Assembly: GCF_000468035.1 (NCBI RefSeq)
Contig: NZ_KI260535.1
Coordinates: forward strand, 1 to 64,000
Origin: Selenomonas sp. oral taxon 892 str. F0426
GTDB taxonomy: Bacteria > Bacillota > Negativicutes > Selenomonadales > Selenomonadaceae
Direction of reading: 5' to 3'
Length of the DNA stretch: 64,000 nt
Part shown: piece by piece, positions 1 to 8,707 of the stretch
Numbering within the stretch: the first letter of the stretch is position 1
Layout: each line of letters opens with the position of its first letter
Program-made: the position numbers and the translations under genes
The notes under the pieces: generated by a model
What the model saw: the letters and a program-made list of their open reading frames with translations, nothing else
The model's database searches: none
What the model was told of the DNA's origin: nothing

Positions 1-32
1 TGCTGCACGAAGCTTTTTAGCTTCGTGCAGCA
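1..32 (-). terminator. Terminator hairpin after lptB
   Basis: Perfect 14-bp inverted repeat (1-14 with 19-32) around a TTTT loop, just downstream of the lptB stop codon. The T-run expected on the minus strand would lie beyond the left edge, so termination is inferred. The inner part of the stem is GCACGAAG, which recurs in other terminators in this window. Confidence 0.7.
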
Positions 33-57
33 GCCCCTCTTCGTGTTCTTCCCCCGA

Positions 58-777
58 TTACAAACTGAAATTCTCTCCAAGATAAAACTTCCGCGCGATC
101 GGACTCTCGGCAATGGTCTTGCTGTCGCCCTCAAGGAGGAGTTTGCCCTCGCTGAGGAGGTAGACGCGATCAACGATGTGGAGGGTCTCGCGGACATTGT
201 GATCGGTGATGAGGATGCCCATGCCGCGCTGACGCAGATACTCGATGATCTCCTGAATATCTGCAACGGCGAGCGGATCAACGCCCGCGAACGGCTCATC
301 GAGCAGGATGAATTGCGGCTCAAGCGCGAGGCAGCGTGCAATCTCGACGCGGCGGCGCTCACCACCCGACAGCTCCGTACCACGTCGGTCGCGAACATGT
401 CCGATGTGAAACTCCTCGAGGAGTCCGTCGAGCTTGTGCTTTTGCTCCGCCTTCGAAAGCTTCGTCGTCTCAAGGATTGCCTCGATGTTCTCCGTGACGG
501 TCAGCTTGCGAAAGATGGACGGTTCCTGCGTAAGATAGCTGATCCCCAGCTCCGCACGCCGATACATAGGATAGTCCGTGATACAGATATCGGAGAGATA
601 GACATCACCGTGCGTGGGTTTCTCAAGACCGACGATCATGTAAAATGTGGTCGTCTTGCCCGCGCCATTGGGACCCAAGAGGCCAACGATCTCGCCCTTG
701 TCGATACGGACAGAGATACGGTCAACAACGGTGCGGCTGCCAAATTTCTTAATGAGGCTGCGGGATTCGAGATGCAA
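58..777 (-). CDS. lptB: LPS export ABC transporter ATP-binding protein LptB
   Basis: A 239-residue ABC ATPase of the usual LptB length. It has Walker A GPNGAGKTT at about 35-43, the signature LSGGE at about 136-140, and Walker B ILLDEPFAGVDP at about 157-168. LptB powers the LptFG permease that pulls LPS from the inner membrane. The start is TTG, 7-8 bases after a GAGGGGG Shine-Dalgarno-like stretch. It is the last gene of the lpxC-lptB operon and follows lptA by 12 bases. Its likely permease partner lies about 48 kb away at 48625-49725. The family call is firm and the Lpt role is supported by the adjacent lptA and lptC. Confidence 0.95.
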   Translation of the reverse strand: MHLESRSLIKKFGSRTVVDRISVRIDKGEIVGLLGPNGAGKTTTFYMIVGLEKPTHGDVYLSDICITDYPMYRRAELGISYLTQEPSIFRKLTVTENIEAILETTKLSKAEQKHKLDGLLEEFHIGHVRDRRGTELSGGERRRVEIARCLALEPQFILLDEPFAGVDPLAVADIQEIIEYLRQRGMGILITDHNVRETLHIVDRVYLLSEGKLLLEGDSKTIAESPIARKFYLGENFSL

Positions 778-789
778 GATAAAGCCCCC

Positions 790-1485
790 TCACTCGCTTA
801 CGGCTGTACCGTCATCCGAGAGATAGACGGTCATGTGATTGCTGCGCGCCATGTTGTTTCCCTGGAATACCCATGCGCTGCCATCTAAAACGACATAGGG
901 TCTCTCTGCATTGCCGAAATACTCCATGCGGTCGCCGCCGCCCTCGAGATCACGCGGAGGACTGACGATATGGGCATTGCCTGTACCGACAAAACGGTTT
1001 TCCTGCAGCCATCCCTCGAGACGATCGGCACTGAGTGTCCCATCGGCACTCGTCATCGTCCCGCCGCTCGGCGCAAGTACATATTCATTCTGCGCGGCAT
1101 AGTAGTCCACCTGTGCTCCTGTGAATGTGCGCCCTGCCTTCGTCATATGGACGCTGCCCATGGCCTGCCAATGATCCTGTCCAACACCAGAAAGGTGGTC
1201 GCAGGAGAGCTGCATATCGTCGCGCACCGCACGGACACCGCCCTCGACGGTTCCTTCTTCCGTTTTCGTATTATAGGTCGCACGCGCCCCTTCGATCCAT
1301 CCTGTGCCCTGTTCCATGCGGACGTTTTGCTCTGCTGTGATGAGTCCCGTGCGCGTGTCATAGGTGAGGCTGTCCGCCGTGACGCTGGTCGGCTCTGCGC
1401 TTCGCTGCGCCGCGGCTGCAGCCGTACAGACTGCTCCTGCTGCGAGCAGTGCGAGAACGCCGCGATACAAGGTCTTTTTCGTCAT
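790..1485 (-). CDS. lptA: LptA/OstA-like periplasmic LPS transport protein
   Basis: A 231-residue protein with a signal peptide (MTKKTLYRG, then a hydrophobic Ala-rich core, cleavage around residue 26). The rest is made of short beta-strand repeats of the form 'A..V.Y....', typical of the OstA/LptA jelly-roll (for example TADSLTYDTRTGLITAEQNV). LptA forms the periplasmic bridge that carries LPS between LptC and LptD. The ATG start overlaps the lptC stop by 4 bases, so the two are probably translationally coupled. It is longer than E. coli LptA (about 185 residues), which suggests extra strands. Confidence 0.88.
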   Translation of the reverse strand: MTKKTLYRGVLALLAAGAVCTAAAAAQRSAEPTSVTADSLTYDTRTGLITAEQNVRMEQGTGWIEGARATYNTKTEEGTVEGGVRAVRDDMQLSCDHLSGVGQDHWQAMGSVHMTKAGRTFTGAQVDYYAAQNEYVLAPSGGTMTSADGTLSADRLEGWLQENRFVGTGNAHIVSPPRDLEGGGDRMEYFGNAERPYVVLDGSAWVFQGNNMARSNHMTVYLSDDGTAVSE

Positions 1486-2024
1486 TTTTCCCCACCTTTT
1501 TCTATATGTGCATTTCCTATGACGCTAAACTTCTGAAATTGATCTGTGCTCACAATGCGGTCACCCGTTGCTCGGATGCCATCGCGAATGAGTTCGGCGT
1601 CCCCCTCGGCACTCAAGCTGCCGTCTGCTGCCGTCCATTTGACCTCTTTTGCCCGCAGGCGCGCACCATCGCTCGTTGTCGCCTCGATCGTCCCTGTGAG
1701 CACAATGTCGCGCGTCTTGCTGTCCATACACCCCTCGTCTGCTTTCAGCGTAAGGATGCGTCCATCGTCACTGTAGAATGTACCGTCGATCTTCACCATA
1801 CCCGTGTCATTCGTATCGATATCGACATTCACCTTTTCCGCTGTCATCTTCCAGACCGTGCGCCCGTCGCGCTCCTCACTGAGGGTATTGTCCGCATAGG
1901 ACATGATGCGTTTGCCGGACGCTTCGTCCGTTTGCTCCGGATCCTTAGGAACGGTTGCAATCGCCCAAATGATTACAGCAACGAGGAGGGCTGCACCGCC
2001 ATAAAGCCATTTGCGCTGCGCCAT
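1482..2024 (-). CDS. lptC: LPS export protein LptC
   Basis: A 180-residue protein with a short cytoplasmic N-terminus, one membrane anchor (about residues 6-25, WLYGGAALLVAVIIWAIA) and a periplasmic OstA/LptC-like beta domain (for example GTIEATTSDGARLRAKEV). LptC connects the LptBFG complex to LptA. The ATG start at 2024 overlaps the lpxL stop as TGATG and has a strong AAGGAGGGGG upstream. A TTG one codon further up is possible but less likely. Gene order lpxL-lptC-lptA-lptB supports the call. Confidence 0.88.
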   Translation of the reverse strand: MAQRKWLYGGAALLVAVIIWAIATVPKDPEQTDEASGKRIMSYADNTLSEERDGRTVWKMTAEKVNVDIDTNDTGMVKIDGTFYSDDGRILTLKADEGCMDSKTRDIVLTGTIEATTSDGARLRAKEVKWTAADGSLSAEGDAELIRDGIRATGDRIVSTDQFQKFSVIGNAHIEKGGEK

Positions 2025-2938
2025 CAAGCCCCCTCCTTCTGTGCTGCCGACATATGGTGTTTCCCCGTCTTCTGTTCTTCAGGCGCGGTATTCCAGCGCT
2101 TCTGGAACCAGATCCACTGCGTTGGATTCTCGCGAATGATCTGCTCGACGATCGCTGTCATCTGCACTGTAAATTCGTGAAGATCCCGGTCGCTGTCCCC
2201 CGTATCCGGACAGCGCATGATCTCACCGACGACGACCTTGTGCTTGCCATTCGGCTGACGCAGGATAAACGCAGGCACCACAGGCGATTTGAATTTACGT
2301 GAAAAGACGGCAGGACCAAGCGGCGTGGATGCTGTGCGCCCAAAGAACTCGATAAATGCACCGCCGGGGCCGCCGTCCTGATCCGCCAAAAAACCAAGGA
2401 GACGTCCGCGCTTGAGCGCCCGCGCCGCCGCGATCAGCTCACTCGTCCCGCGCGAGAATATCTCAACGTGGATCGTCGCGCGCAGATCATCGAGAACACG
2501 CGTGTACTGAATGTTCGGCTGCGGCTTTGCGATTGCACTGACAGGGATTCCATTCAGCGTAAACGCAGCTGAGAGCCACTCCCAACAGCCGATATGCCCC
2601 GTGAGCACGACGACACCGTGTCCCTCGGCGAGCGCCTCCTGCATACGTTCGAGATGGTCGATCTCGATGTAGTCACTGAGGTTCTTCTCGTTCAGCATCG
2701 GCATCGCAAGGATGTCGAGCACATTCCGTGCCATATTGATGAAGGAGGCACGCACGAGTTTCTTTGCCTCTGTCTCACCGATACCGAGGGCAGGCATCAT
2801 ATGCTCGACGGCGCGGTTTCGCATCTTCGGAATCAGCAGATAGTAGAAGTTGCCGAGCAGCCATCCTGCACCGAGCAGGAGGGGACGCGGCGTACGGCAC
2901 GCAAGCCAACTGAGAAACATGAGTGTATGGTAGAGCAC
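2024..2938 (-). CDS. lpxL: Lipid A biosynthesis acyltransferase (LpxL/HtrB family)
   Basis: A 304-residue protein of the lysophospholipid acyltransferase (HtrB/LpxL) family, which adds a secondary acyl chain to Kdo-lipid A at the inner membrane. The catalytic HX4E motif is visible in LTGHIGCWEW (about residues 115-124). An N-terminal hydrophobic segment (LLLGAGWLLGNFYYLLI) provides membrane association. The start is GTG, 7 bases after AGGAGG. It lies between kdsC and lptC. Whether it adds the first or second chain (LpxL or LpxM) cannot be told from sequence, and no second copy is present here. Confidence 0.9.
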   Translation of the reverse strand: MLYHTLMFLSWLACRTPRPLLLGAGWLLGNFYYLLIPKMRNRAVEHMMPALGIGETEAKKLVRASFINMARNVLDILAMPMLNEKNLSDYIEIDHLERMQEALAEGHGVVVLTGHIGCWEWLSAAFTLNGIPVSAIAKPQPNIQYTRVLDDLRATIHVEIFSRGTSELIAAARALKRGRLLGFLADQDGGPGGAFIEFFGRTASTPLGPAVFSRKFKSPVVPAFILRQPNGKHKVVVGEIMRCPDTGDSDRDLHEFTVQMTAIVEQIIRENPTQWIWFQKRWNTAPEEQKTGKHHMSAAQKEGA

Positions 2939-2964
2939 TGCCGCACCTCCTTTTTGTTGCCTTG

Positions 2965-3522
2965 CTACTGGGCAACACTGTCAACATCTGTCTGAAATGA
3001 TGTAAGGACTCTGTCCCATACTCCTTGTGTCTTTAGGATGATTTCGTAGATCTCGCGCACAGCACCGCGGCCTCCACGCTCACCTGCAATGATTTGTGCG
3101 ATCTCACGCACCTCAGTCACGGCATCGCCGACTGCGCAAGGCAGTCCGACCATGCGCATGATGGGCAGATCGACAATGTCATCACCGATATAGGCAATCT
3201 CCTCATCGGAGAGCCCCGTCTTTGCCTTGATGTCCGCATAGGCGGCACGCTTGTCGAGGTTCCCCTGATAAACAAGATCGATATGCAGCTCTCTCGCACG
3301 GTTCTCAACAATGGATGAGGCACGCCCTGTGATGATGGCAGTCGAGAGTCCCACTTTACGTGCAAGCGTGATCGCAAGCCCATCCCGCACAAAGAAGGGT
3401 TTGTAGAGTTCACTGCCATCGGACGTAATATAGACTCCACCGTCCGTGAGTACCCCATCCACATCGAGAATGATGCATTTGATTTTTTTGGCACGCTCAA
3501 TTGCGCCCTCACGAATCGGCAT
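2965..3522 (-). CDS. kdsC: KDO-8-phosphate phosphatase KdsC
   Basis: A 185-residue HAD hydrolase of the small C0 type without a large cap, matching KdsC length. Motif I is DVDGVLTDGG (about 20-29), motif II is the Thr in IITGRAS, and the acidic motif is IGDDIVDLP. It removes phosphate from Kdo-8-P to release Kdo. The ATG overlaps the kdsD stop as TAATG. The neighbours kdsD and kdsA are the preceding steps, which fixes the substrate well. Confidence 0.95.
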   Translation of the reverse strand: MPIREGAIERAKKIKCIILDVDGVLTDGGVYITSDGSELYKPFFVRDGLAITLARKVGLSTAIITGRASSIVENRARELHIDLVYQGNLDKRAAYADIKAKTGLSDEEIAYIGDDIVDLPIMRMVGLPCAVGDAVTEVREIAQIIAGERGGRGAVREIYEIILKTQGVWDRVLTSFQTDVDSVAQ

Positions 3523-4502
3523 TAGACGACTCCCTGCCGCAGAAGATCGGTCAGATGGACAATGCCGACAGGAACGCCTGCATCATCGACAACGGGCAGC
3601 ACAGTAACAGGGCGCGGCTGATGCTTCTCCATGACGGAGAGCGCTGCCGCTGCCATCTTGTCCGGTGCGATCGTGAGCGGCGTGGAAAACATGATGCTCT
3701 CCACATCCTTATCAAGAAAGGTGTAATCCTTTGCGAGTGCGCGGCGAATGATGCCGTCTGTGACAAGTCCGATGAATTTGCCGTCCGCATCGACGACGGA
3801 GACAGCACCCAGCCCCTTGTCCGTCATGACGAAAAGCGCGTCCTTTGCCGTCGTATGGTAGGACACGACAGGATTTTCGTCTCCCGTATGCATGACGTTT
3901 GCAACCGTCAGAAGCAGCTTGCGTCCGAGCGCACCGCCCGGATGGAAGAGAGCGTAGTCCTCCTTCTTGAAATCACGCGCGGACATAAGCGCCATCGCAA
4001 TCGCATCACCCATCGCGAGCGTCGCCGTGGTCGAGGCAGTCGGCGCCAGCCCCAGGGGGCATGCTTCACGCTCGACGCCGATGTCAATGTAGAAGTCCGC
4101 ACTGCGCCCAAGCTGTGATTTACGCCGGCCGCACATAGCGATGATGCGCGCGCCGATGCGATGAATGATCGAGAGGATATTTACGACCTCGTTCGACTCG
4201 CCGCTGTTGGAGATAGCGATGACAATGTCGTCTGCCGTCACCATGCCGAGGTCGCCGTGAAACGCTTCTGCGGGGTGCATAAAGAAGGCCGGCGTCCCCG
4301 TACTCGCGAGCGTCGCCGCAATCTTGCGCCCGACGTGACCGGATTTGCCCATCCCCGTGACAACAATGCGAGCCTTGCAGTCCAGAATAGCCCGTACCGC
4401 CGCCTCAAAATCATCATCGATACGCTCCGCAAGCTGCGCGACTGATTTTGCCTCGAGTTCCAATGTCTCGATTGCTTTTTCCCGAATCGTGCTCTGTGCC
4501 AT
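3522..4502 (-). CDS. kdsD: D-arabinose-5-phosphate isomerase KdsD
   Basis: A 326-residue protein with an N-terminal SIS sugar isomerase domain (GMGKSGHVGRKIAATLAST, about 50-68) followed by two CBS domains in the last ~120 residues (NVMHTGDENPVV and SIMFSTPLTIAPDKMAAAAL). It converts ribulose-5-phosphate to arabinose-5-phosphate, the substrate of KdsA. Length and domain order match KdsD/KpsF. It sits 9 bases downstream of kdsA and overlaps kdsC by one base, within the Kdo block kdsB-kdsA-kdsD-kdsC. Confidence 0.95.
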   Translation of the reverse strand: MAQSTIREKAIETLELEAKSVAQLAERIDDDFEAAVRAILDCKARIVVTGMGKSGHVGRKIAATLASTGTPAFFMHPAEAFHGDLGMVTADDIVIAISNSGESNEVVNILSIIHRIGARIIAMCGRRKSQLGRSADFYIDIGVEREACPLGLAPTASTTATLAMGDAIAMALMSARDFKKEDYALFHPGGALGRKLLLTVANVMHTGDENPVVSYHTTAKDALFVMTDKGLGAVSVVDADGKFIGLVTDGIIRRALAKDYTFLDKDVESIMFSTPLTIAPDKMAAAALSVMEKHQPRPVTVLPVVDDAGVPVGIVHLTDLLRQGVV

Positions 4503-4511
4503 GTATCTCTC

Positions 4512-5339
4512 CTAGTTCAACTTTTTCCGCACAACTTCGTAAATGGCCAGGGCTTCCCTCAGAAGCTCCTCGAGCTTGTCGAGATAGACCATGTTTGCGC
4601 CGTCCGAGAGTGCCTCCGGCGGATTGTCATGCACCTCGAGAAAGAGCCCATCGACACCTGCACCAACAGCAGCACGAACGAGGTGCTCAACATACTCGCG
4701 CTGCCCGCTTGAGCTCGTCCCTGCGCCTCCTGGGAGCTGAACACTGTGTGTCCCGTCGAAGATGACGGGATAGCCGAAACTGCGCATGATCGGAAGCGCA
4801 CGCATATCCACGACGAGATTGTTGTAGCCAAAGCTCGCTCCGCGCTCCGTGAGAAGGATGCGTTCACTGCCGCTCTCATGGATCTTGTCTACAACGTTGC
4901 GCATGTCGTTCGGCGCGAGGAACTGTCCCTTCTTCACGTTGATGATCGCGCCTGTCTGTGCCGCAGCGTGCAGAAGGTCCGTCTGACGCGAGAGAAATGC
5001 GGGGATCTGAAGAATGTCCGCAACCTTTGCAACCGGCTCGGCCTGGGCGTTTTCATGAATGTCCGTAACAATCGGAACGCCGAGTTCCTTGCGAATCTTC
5101 CCCAGGATCTTTAGGCCTTCCTTCATCCCCGGCCCACGAAAGCTATGGTAAGCGGAGCGATTTGCCTTGTCAAAGGAGGCCTTGAATACATAGGGGATGC
5201 CAAGGCGATCCGTGATCTCCTTGATCCCACGCCCAATCATGAGCGAGCGTTCCAATCCCTCGAGAACACAGGGTCCCGCGAGGAGTACGAGCGGCTCACC
5301 GCCGCCGATCTCAAAATTCGCCAGCTTCACTTTGTTCAT
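4512..5339 (-). CDS. kdsA: KDO-8-phosphate synthase KdsA (metal-type active site)
   Basis: A 275-residue DAHP/KDO8P synthase-family enzyme that condenses arabinose-5-phosphate with PEP. KdsA hallmarks are [12 protein letters not shown], the GAVINVKK-like segment ([11 protein letters not shown]) and [10 protein letters not shown]. Cys24 in LAGPCVLE, together with the His of DGTHSV, the Glu of FLEVHD and the Asp of SDGANM, are the residues that bind metal in the metal-dependent class, unlike the Asn form in E. coli. The ATG at 5339 lies 8 bases after AAAGGAG; an upstream TTG contains that site and is rejected. A separate promoter lies upstream. Confidence 0.95.
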   Translation of the reverse strand: MNKVKLANFEIGGGEPLVLLAGPCVLEGLERSLMIGRGIKEITDRLGIPYVFKASFDKANRSAYHSFRGPGMKEGLKILGKIRKELGVPIVTDIHENAQAEPVAKVADILQIPAFLSRQTDLLHAAAQTGAIINVKKGQFLAPNDMRNVVDKIHESGSERILLTERGASFGYNNLVVDMRALPIMRSFGYPVIFDGTHSVQLPGGAGTSSSGQREYVEHLVRAAVGAGVDGLFLEVHDNPPEALSDGANMVYLDKLEELLREALAIYEVVRKKLN

Positions 5340-5376
5340 CTTTAGGACTCCTTTCAATAATCATGTTATGTTCTAT

Positions 5377-5398
5377 CCGTATGCAGGAGTGCATACGG
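5377..5398 (-). other. Leader hairpin upstream of kdsA
   Basis: Perfect 9-bp inverted repeat CCGTATGCA-N4-TGCATACGG in the short leader between the internal promoter and the kdsA ribosome site. No T-run follows it in the minus-strand direction, so it is not a terminator. It could stabilise the mRNA or bind a regulator; the role is unknown. Confidence 0.55.
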
Positions 5399-5412
5399 GA
5401 TTTACAATCATT

Positions 5413-5441
5413 ATTATAGAGTTTTCGCTGACATCGGTCAA
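5413..5441 (-). promoter_or_regulatory. Promoter for kdsA-lptB sub-operon
   Basis: Minus-strand TTGACC (5436-5441), 17-base spacer, TATAAT (5413-5418). The -10 is a perfect match and the -35 is 5 of 6. The -35 overlaps the last codons of kdsB, so this is an internal promoter in the LPS operon. Confidence 0.75.
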
Positions 5442-6172
5442 TAAATGCCTTCTCTTTGATAGACTTCGTTAACCGCTGCAAGGTCCTCCTCGGTATCCAC
5501 TCCGATAAAGACGGCATCCGTCTCAATGACGCGGATCGTGTGCCCGTTCTCGATCGCGCGCAGCTGCTCGAGGGACTCAGAGAGCTCGAGCGGTGTCTGT
5601 GACATGCGTGCATAATCGAGCAAAAAATCTCGACGATACGCATAAATTCCAATATGCTTGTAGACCTTTGCCCCCGGATTGCGCGCATATGGAATGCGTG
5701 CGCGTGAGAAGTAGAGCGCATTGCCCGAGTGGTCGGTGATGACCTTGACGTTGTTCGGGTTCGCTATCTCCTCCTCGTCCGTGAGCAGGGTCTTTGCCGT
5801 TGCCATCGGCAGCTGTTCATCTGTAAGGAAAGGCTCAACGAGCGCATCAATCACCGCAGGGTCAATAAGCGGCTCATCGCCCTGCACGTTGATGATGAGA
5901 TCGTAGTCCTGCATTTTCTCAGCCACCTCGGCGAGGCGATCTGTTCCCGTCGCATGATCCGTACGCGTCATAACAGCGCGTCCGCCATACTCCCCGACAG
6001 CGGCACAAATACGCTCATCGTCCGTCGCTACGACGACATCCTGCACGAGTTCTGCCCGTACGGCACGTTCGTAGACACGCACGATCATGGGCTTGCCCGC
6101 GATGTCGCACAGGGGCTTGCCCGGCAGACGCGTGGATGCGTAACGCGCGGGGATAATGCAGAGAACTTTCAT
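5438..6172 (-). CDS. kdsB: CMP-KDO synthetase KdsB
   Basis: A 244-residue nucleotidyltransferase that activates Kdo with CTP to CMP-Kdo, the donor for WaaA. The N-terminal signature is IPARYASTRLPGKPL (about 7-21), followed by RTDHATGTDRLAEV, VQGDEPLIDP and KHIGIYAYRR. Length and motifs match KdsB closely. It follows the WaaA-LpxK fusion gene by 19 bases, and a 98-base gap holding a promoter and hairpin separates it from kdsA. Confidence 0.96.
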   Translation of the reverse strand: MKVLCIIPARYASTRLPGKPLCDIAGKPMIVRVYERAVRAELVQDVVVATDDERICAAVGEYGGRAVMTRTDHATGTDRLAEVAEKMQDYDLIINVQGDEPLIDPAVIDALVEPFLTDEQLPMATAKTLLTDEEEIANPNNVKVITDHSGNALYFSRARIPYARNPGAKVYKHIGIYAYRRDFLLDYARMSQTPLELSESLEQLRAIENGHTIRVIETDAVFIGVDTEEDLAAVNEVYQREGIY

Positions 6173-6191
6173 GCGATCACCTCAATCATAT

Positions 6192-8705
6192 TTAGGATAC
6201 TGGTCTCAGTTTTGCCGCAAGCTGTTCCTCGAGCGTACGGAAGAACTCCTCCTGCCCCTTCTGGAACGTCACCTCGACAGAGATGACATACATGGGAATG
6301 CGCCACTTCGCACGCACAACATCTGCCGGTACCTTGACCGCATCCTTCTCCGTGATGATGATCGCCTCGACGCCCAGTGTCTCTGCACGGTACAGCACCT
6401 CTGCCATATCGCGTTCACCGTAGTCGTGATGATCGGGGTAGCGCATGCTCTCCACCATCTCGACGCCGAGATCGGCAAGTGTCTGCTCAAAGGAAGCGGG
6501 GTTGCCGATCGCTGAGACGGCAAGCACCTTCTTTCCCTCCATCTCCGTAACGGGGACGCCGCCTGCTGCGATGTCCTCGTACCAGTCGGAGAGGCGCACG
6601 AACTGGCGCGGCTGATGGATGCTCTCGATGATGAGCCCGTCCTGATTGTAGCTGCGGAACGTCTCCCAAATATGCTGAATCGCGCCTGGTGCCGCCTGGT
6701 CGACCTTCGTCATGAGGCAGACATCCGCACGATCGATGTGCGACAGCGGTTCACGCAGCGTGCCGCGCGGCAGGAGATAGCCGTTGCCGAATACGTTCAC
6801 TGCATCCACGAGCAGGATGTCCATGTCACGCGCAAGCTGCCAGTGCTGATAGCCATCATCGAGGATCGCCACCTCCGCGCCGAAATGCTCGATCGCATAG
6901 CGCCCCGTAACAGCACGTTTCGGGCCGATCAGAACGGGAACATCCGGCAAATGCTTTGCCAGCATGAACGCCTCGTCTCCCGCCGTCTCCGCGTCCATTT
7001 TGAGCGTACGCCCATCGGACACGATGCCGACTTCTCCGCGCCACTTCGCTCGGTAGCCGCGGTTGAGAATCGCCACGCGGTAGCCCATCGCGTGAATCGC
7101 ACGCGCGAGATGCTGCGCCGTCGGAGTCTTGCCCGTACCCCCAACCGTTACGTTGCCCAGACTGATGACGAAGCAGGGCAGCTGCTCCTTCTTCACCCAG
7201 CCAAGGCGGTACATCGTGAGTTTCAGATTGACGAGCTGCTCATAGATGAGCGAGAATGCGTAGAATATGCCCACGATAAGTCTGCGTGAAACACCGCGCA
7301 CGTCCTTGTCATGGACGAGATCGATAAAGTACGTCTGGAAATTTGCGACCTTCTGCGTTGCACGCACACGATGTGCGCTGATACGCTCCTGCGCACGAAG
7401 GGCACGCCGGGCCTCGTACGCTGCGAGCATATCGACGAGGATCTGTGCCGACTTTGCAGACGCGCCCTTGTTCTCATTGATGATGGCAAGCGTCTCGTGT
7501 TCGAGTCGCGCACGTTCCTCCGCATTACCAAAGAGACGCAGGGTCTCGCGCACCAGCTCTTCTCCATTCGTGACTGTCACAACAGCATTGCGGTTGCGGA
7601 AGAGCGCATGGATGTCCTTAAAGTTGAACATCTGATTGCCGACGATGATCGCCTTTCCGTGTGCCGCCGGTTCGAGGATGTTGTGCCCGCCGTGCGGGAT
7701 AAGGCTGCCGCCGATGTAGATCACATCGCCGAGTCCATAGACGCGCCCCAGCTCGCCAACCGTATCGAGGATGACGATGTCCTCGCCGCCCTCTGCCCCC
7801 TTCTGCAGGTTCTTGCGCGTGTTGACTGTAAAGCCTGCCTTGCGGCAGAGATGCTCCACCTCGATGGTACGCAGCACCTCGCGCGGGGCAATGATGAGGC
7901 GCACCTTCGGGTCATGCTCGCGCACGGCGGCAAATGCCGCAAGCACGAGTTCCTCCTCACCGCGATGCGTCGATCCCGCGATCATGATGTGGCTCGCCCC
8001 CTCCAGGCCGAGCTCCTTGATGAGCGCGGCCCGTTCCTCAGGGCTGACACTCGTATACGCCTGATCGAACTTCGTGTTGCCTGTGACCGTGACAAGTTCG
8101 CGCGGCGCACCGAGACGCATGATATAGTCCGCATCGATGCTCGACTGCATCGCAAAACATTTCACCGTTCCGATCATCTCGCGCAGCATGCCGAGCAAAT
8201 ATTTATACTGCTTCACGCTGCGGTCGCTGATGCGGCCGTTGACCATCATGACGGGGACATCGAGCTGCTTTGCCTTCTTGAGAAAGTTCGGCCACAGCTC
8301 CGTCTCCACGGGCAGAAACACACGCGGCCGAATGCGTCCGACAACGCGTGAGGCGAGAAATGGCAAATCGAGCGGGAAGTAGATGATCGCATCCGCATCC
8401 TTGATGATGCGATGTGCCATCTCGTAGCCGCCCGTCGTCACGACCGAGACGAGGATGGGGCTGTCGGGGAACTTTTTACGGAACTCGCGGACAAGCGGAC
8501 TGGTCGCCACGATCTCACCGACGGACGCCGCATGCACCCAAATCGCATTTTTCCCCGCCACCTTGTCGATGGTCTCAGGCGGATAGAAGCCGAAGCTCTG
8601 CTTGATGCGCTCAACAAAGCCGCGCTCACGTGTCGCGCGCAGCAAGAAGATCGGTATGATGATGGTGACGATGAGGATTGCCGCTAAGTTATACAGGAAT
8701 CTCAT
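6192..8705 (-). CDS. waaA-lpxK: Fused Kdo transferase (WaaA) and lipid A 4'-kinase (LpxK)
   Basis: A single 837-residue reading frame with two enzymes. Residues ~1-430 are a GT30 Kdo transferase: N-terminal membrane helix (about 4-22), the Glu of RGFVERIKQSFG, VHAASVGEI (57-65), PVETELWPN (132-140), STHRGEE, and HGGHNILEPA (338-347). Residues ~470-837 are LpxK: membrane-proximal segment and P-loop SLGNVTVGGTGKTP (515-528), then LNRGYRAK and LDDGYQHW. LpxK normally phosphorylates the disaccharide at 4' before WaaA adds Kdo, so the order in the protein is the reverse of the pathway. The ATG at 8705 lies 7 bases after GGGGAG and 2 bases beyond the msbA stop. I see no stop or frameshift between the halves. 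Confidence 0.95.
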   Translation of the reverse strand: MRFLYNLAAILIVTIIIPIFLLRATRERGFVERIKQSFGFYPPETIDKVAGKNAIWVHAASVGEIVATSPLVREFRKKFPDSPILVSVVTTGGYEMAHRIIKDADAIIYFPLDLPFLASRVVGRIRPRVFLPVETELWPNFLKKAKQLDVPVMMVNGRISDRSVKQYKYLLGMLREMIGTVKCFAMQSSIDADYIMRLGAPRELVTVTGNTKFDQAYTSVSPEERAALIKELGLEGASHIMIAGSTHRGEEELVLAAFAAVREHDPKVRLIIAPREVLRTIEVEHLCRKAGFTVNTRKNLQKGAEGGEDIVILDTVGELGRVYGLGDVIYIGGSLIPHGGHNILEPAAHGKAIIVGNQMFNFKDIHALFRNRNAVVTVTNGEELVRETLRLFGNAEERARLEHETLAIINENKGASAKSAQILVDMLAAYEARRALRAQERISAHRVRATQKVANFQTYFIDLVHDKDVRGVSRRLIVGIFYAFSLIYEQLVNLKLTMYRLGWVKKEQLPCFVISLGNVTVGGTGKTPTAQHLARAIHAMGYRVAILNRGYRAKWRGEVGIVSDGRTLKMDAETAGDEAFMLAKHLPDVPVLIGPKRAVTGRYAIEHFGAEVAILDDGYQHWQLARDMDILLVDAVNVFGNGYLLPRGTLREPLSHIDRADVCLMTKVDQAAPGAIQHIWETFRSYNQDGLIIESIHQPRQFVRLSDWYEDIAAGGVPVTEMEGKKVLAVSAIGNPASFEQTLADLGVEMVESMRYPDHHDYGERDMAEVLYRAETLGVEAIIITEKDAVKVPADVVRAKWRIPMYVISVEVTFQKGQEEFFRTLEEQLAAKLRPVS

Positions 8706-8707
8706 AA

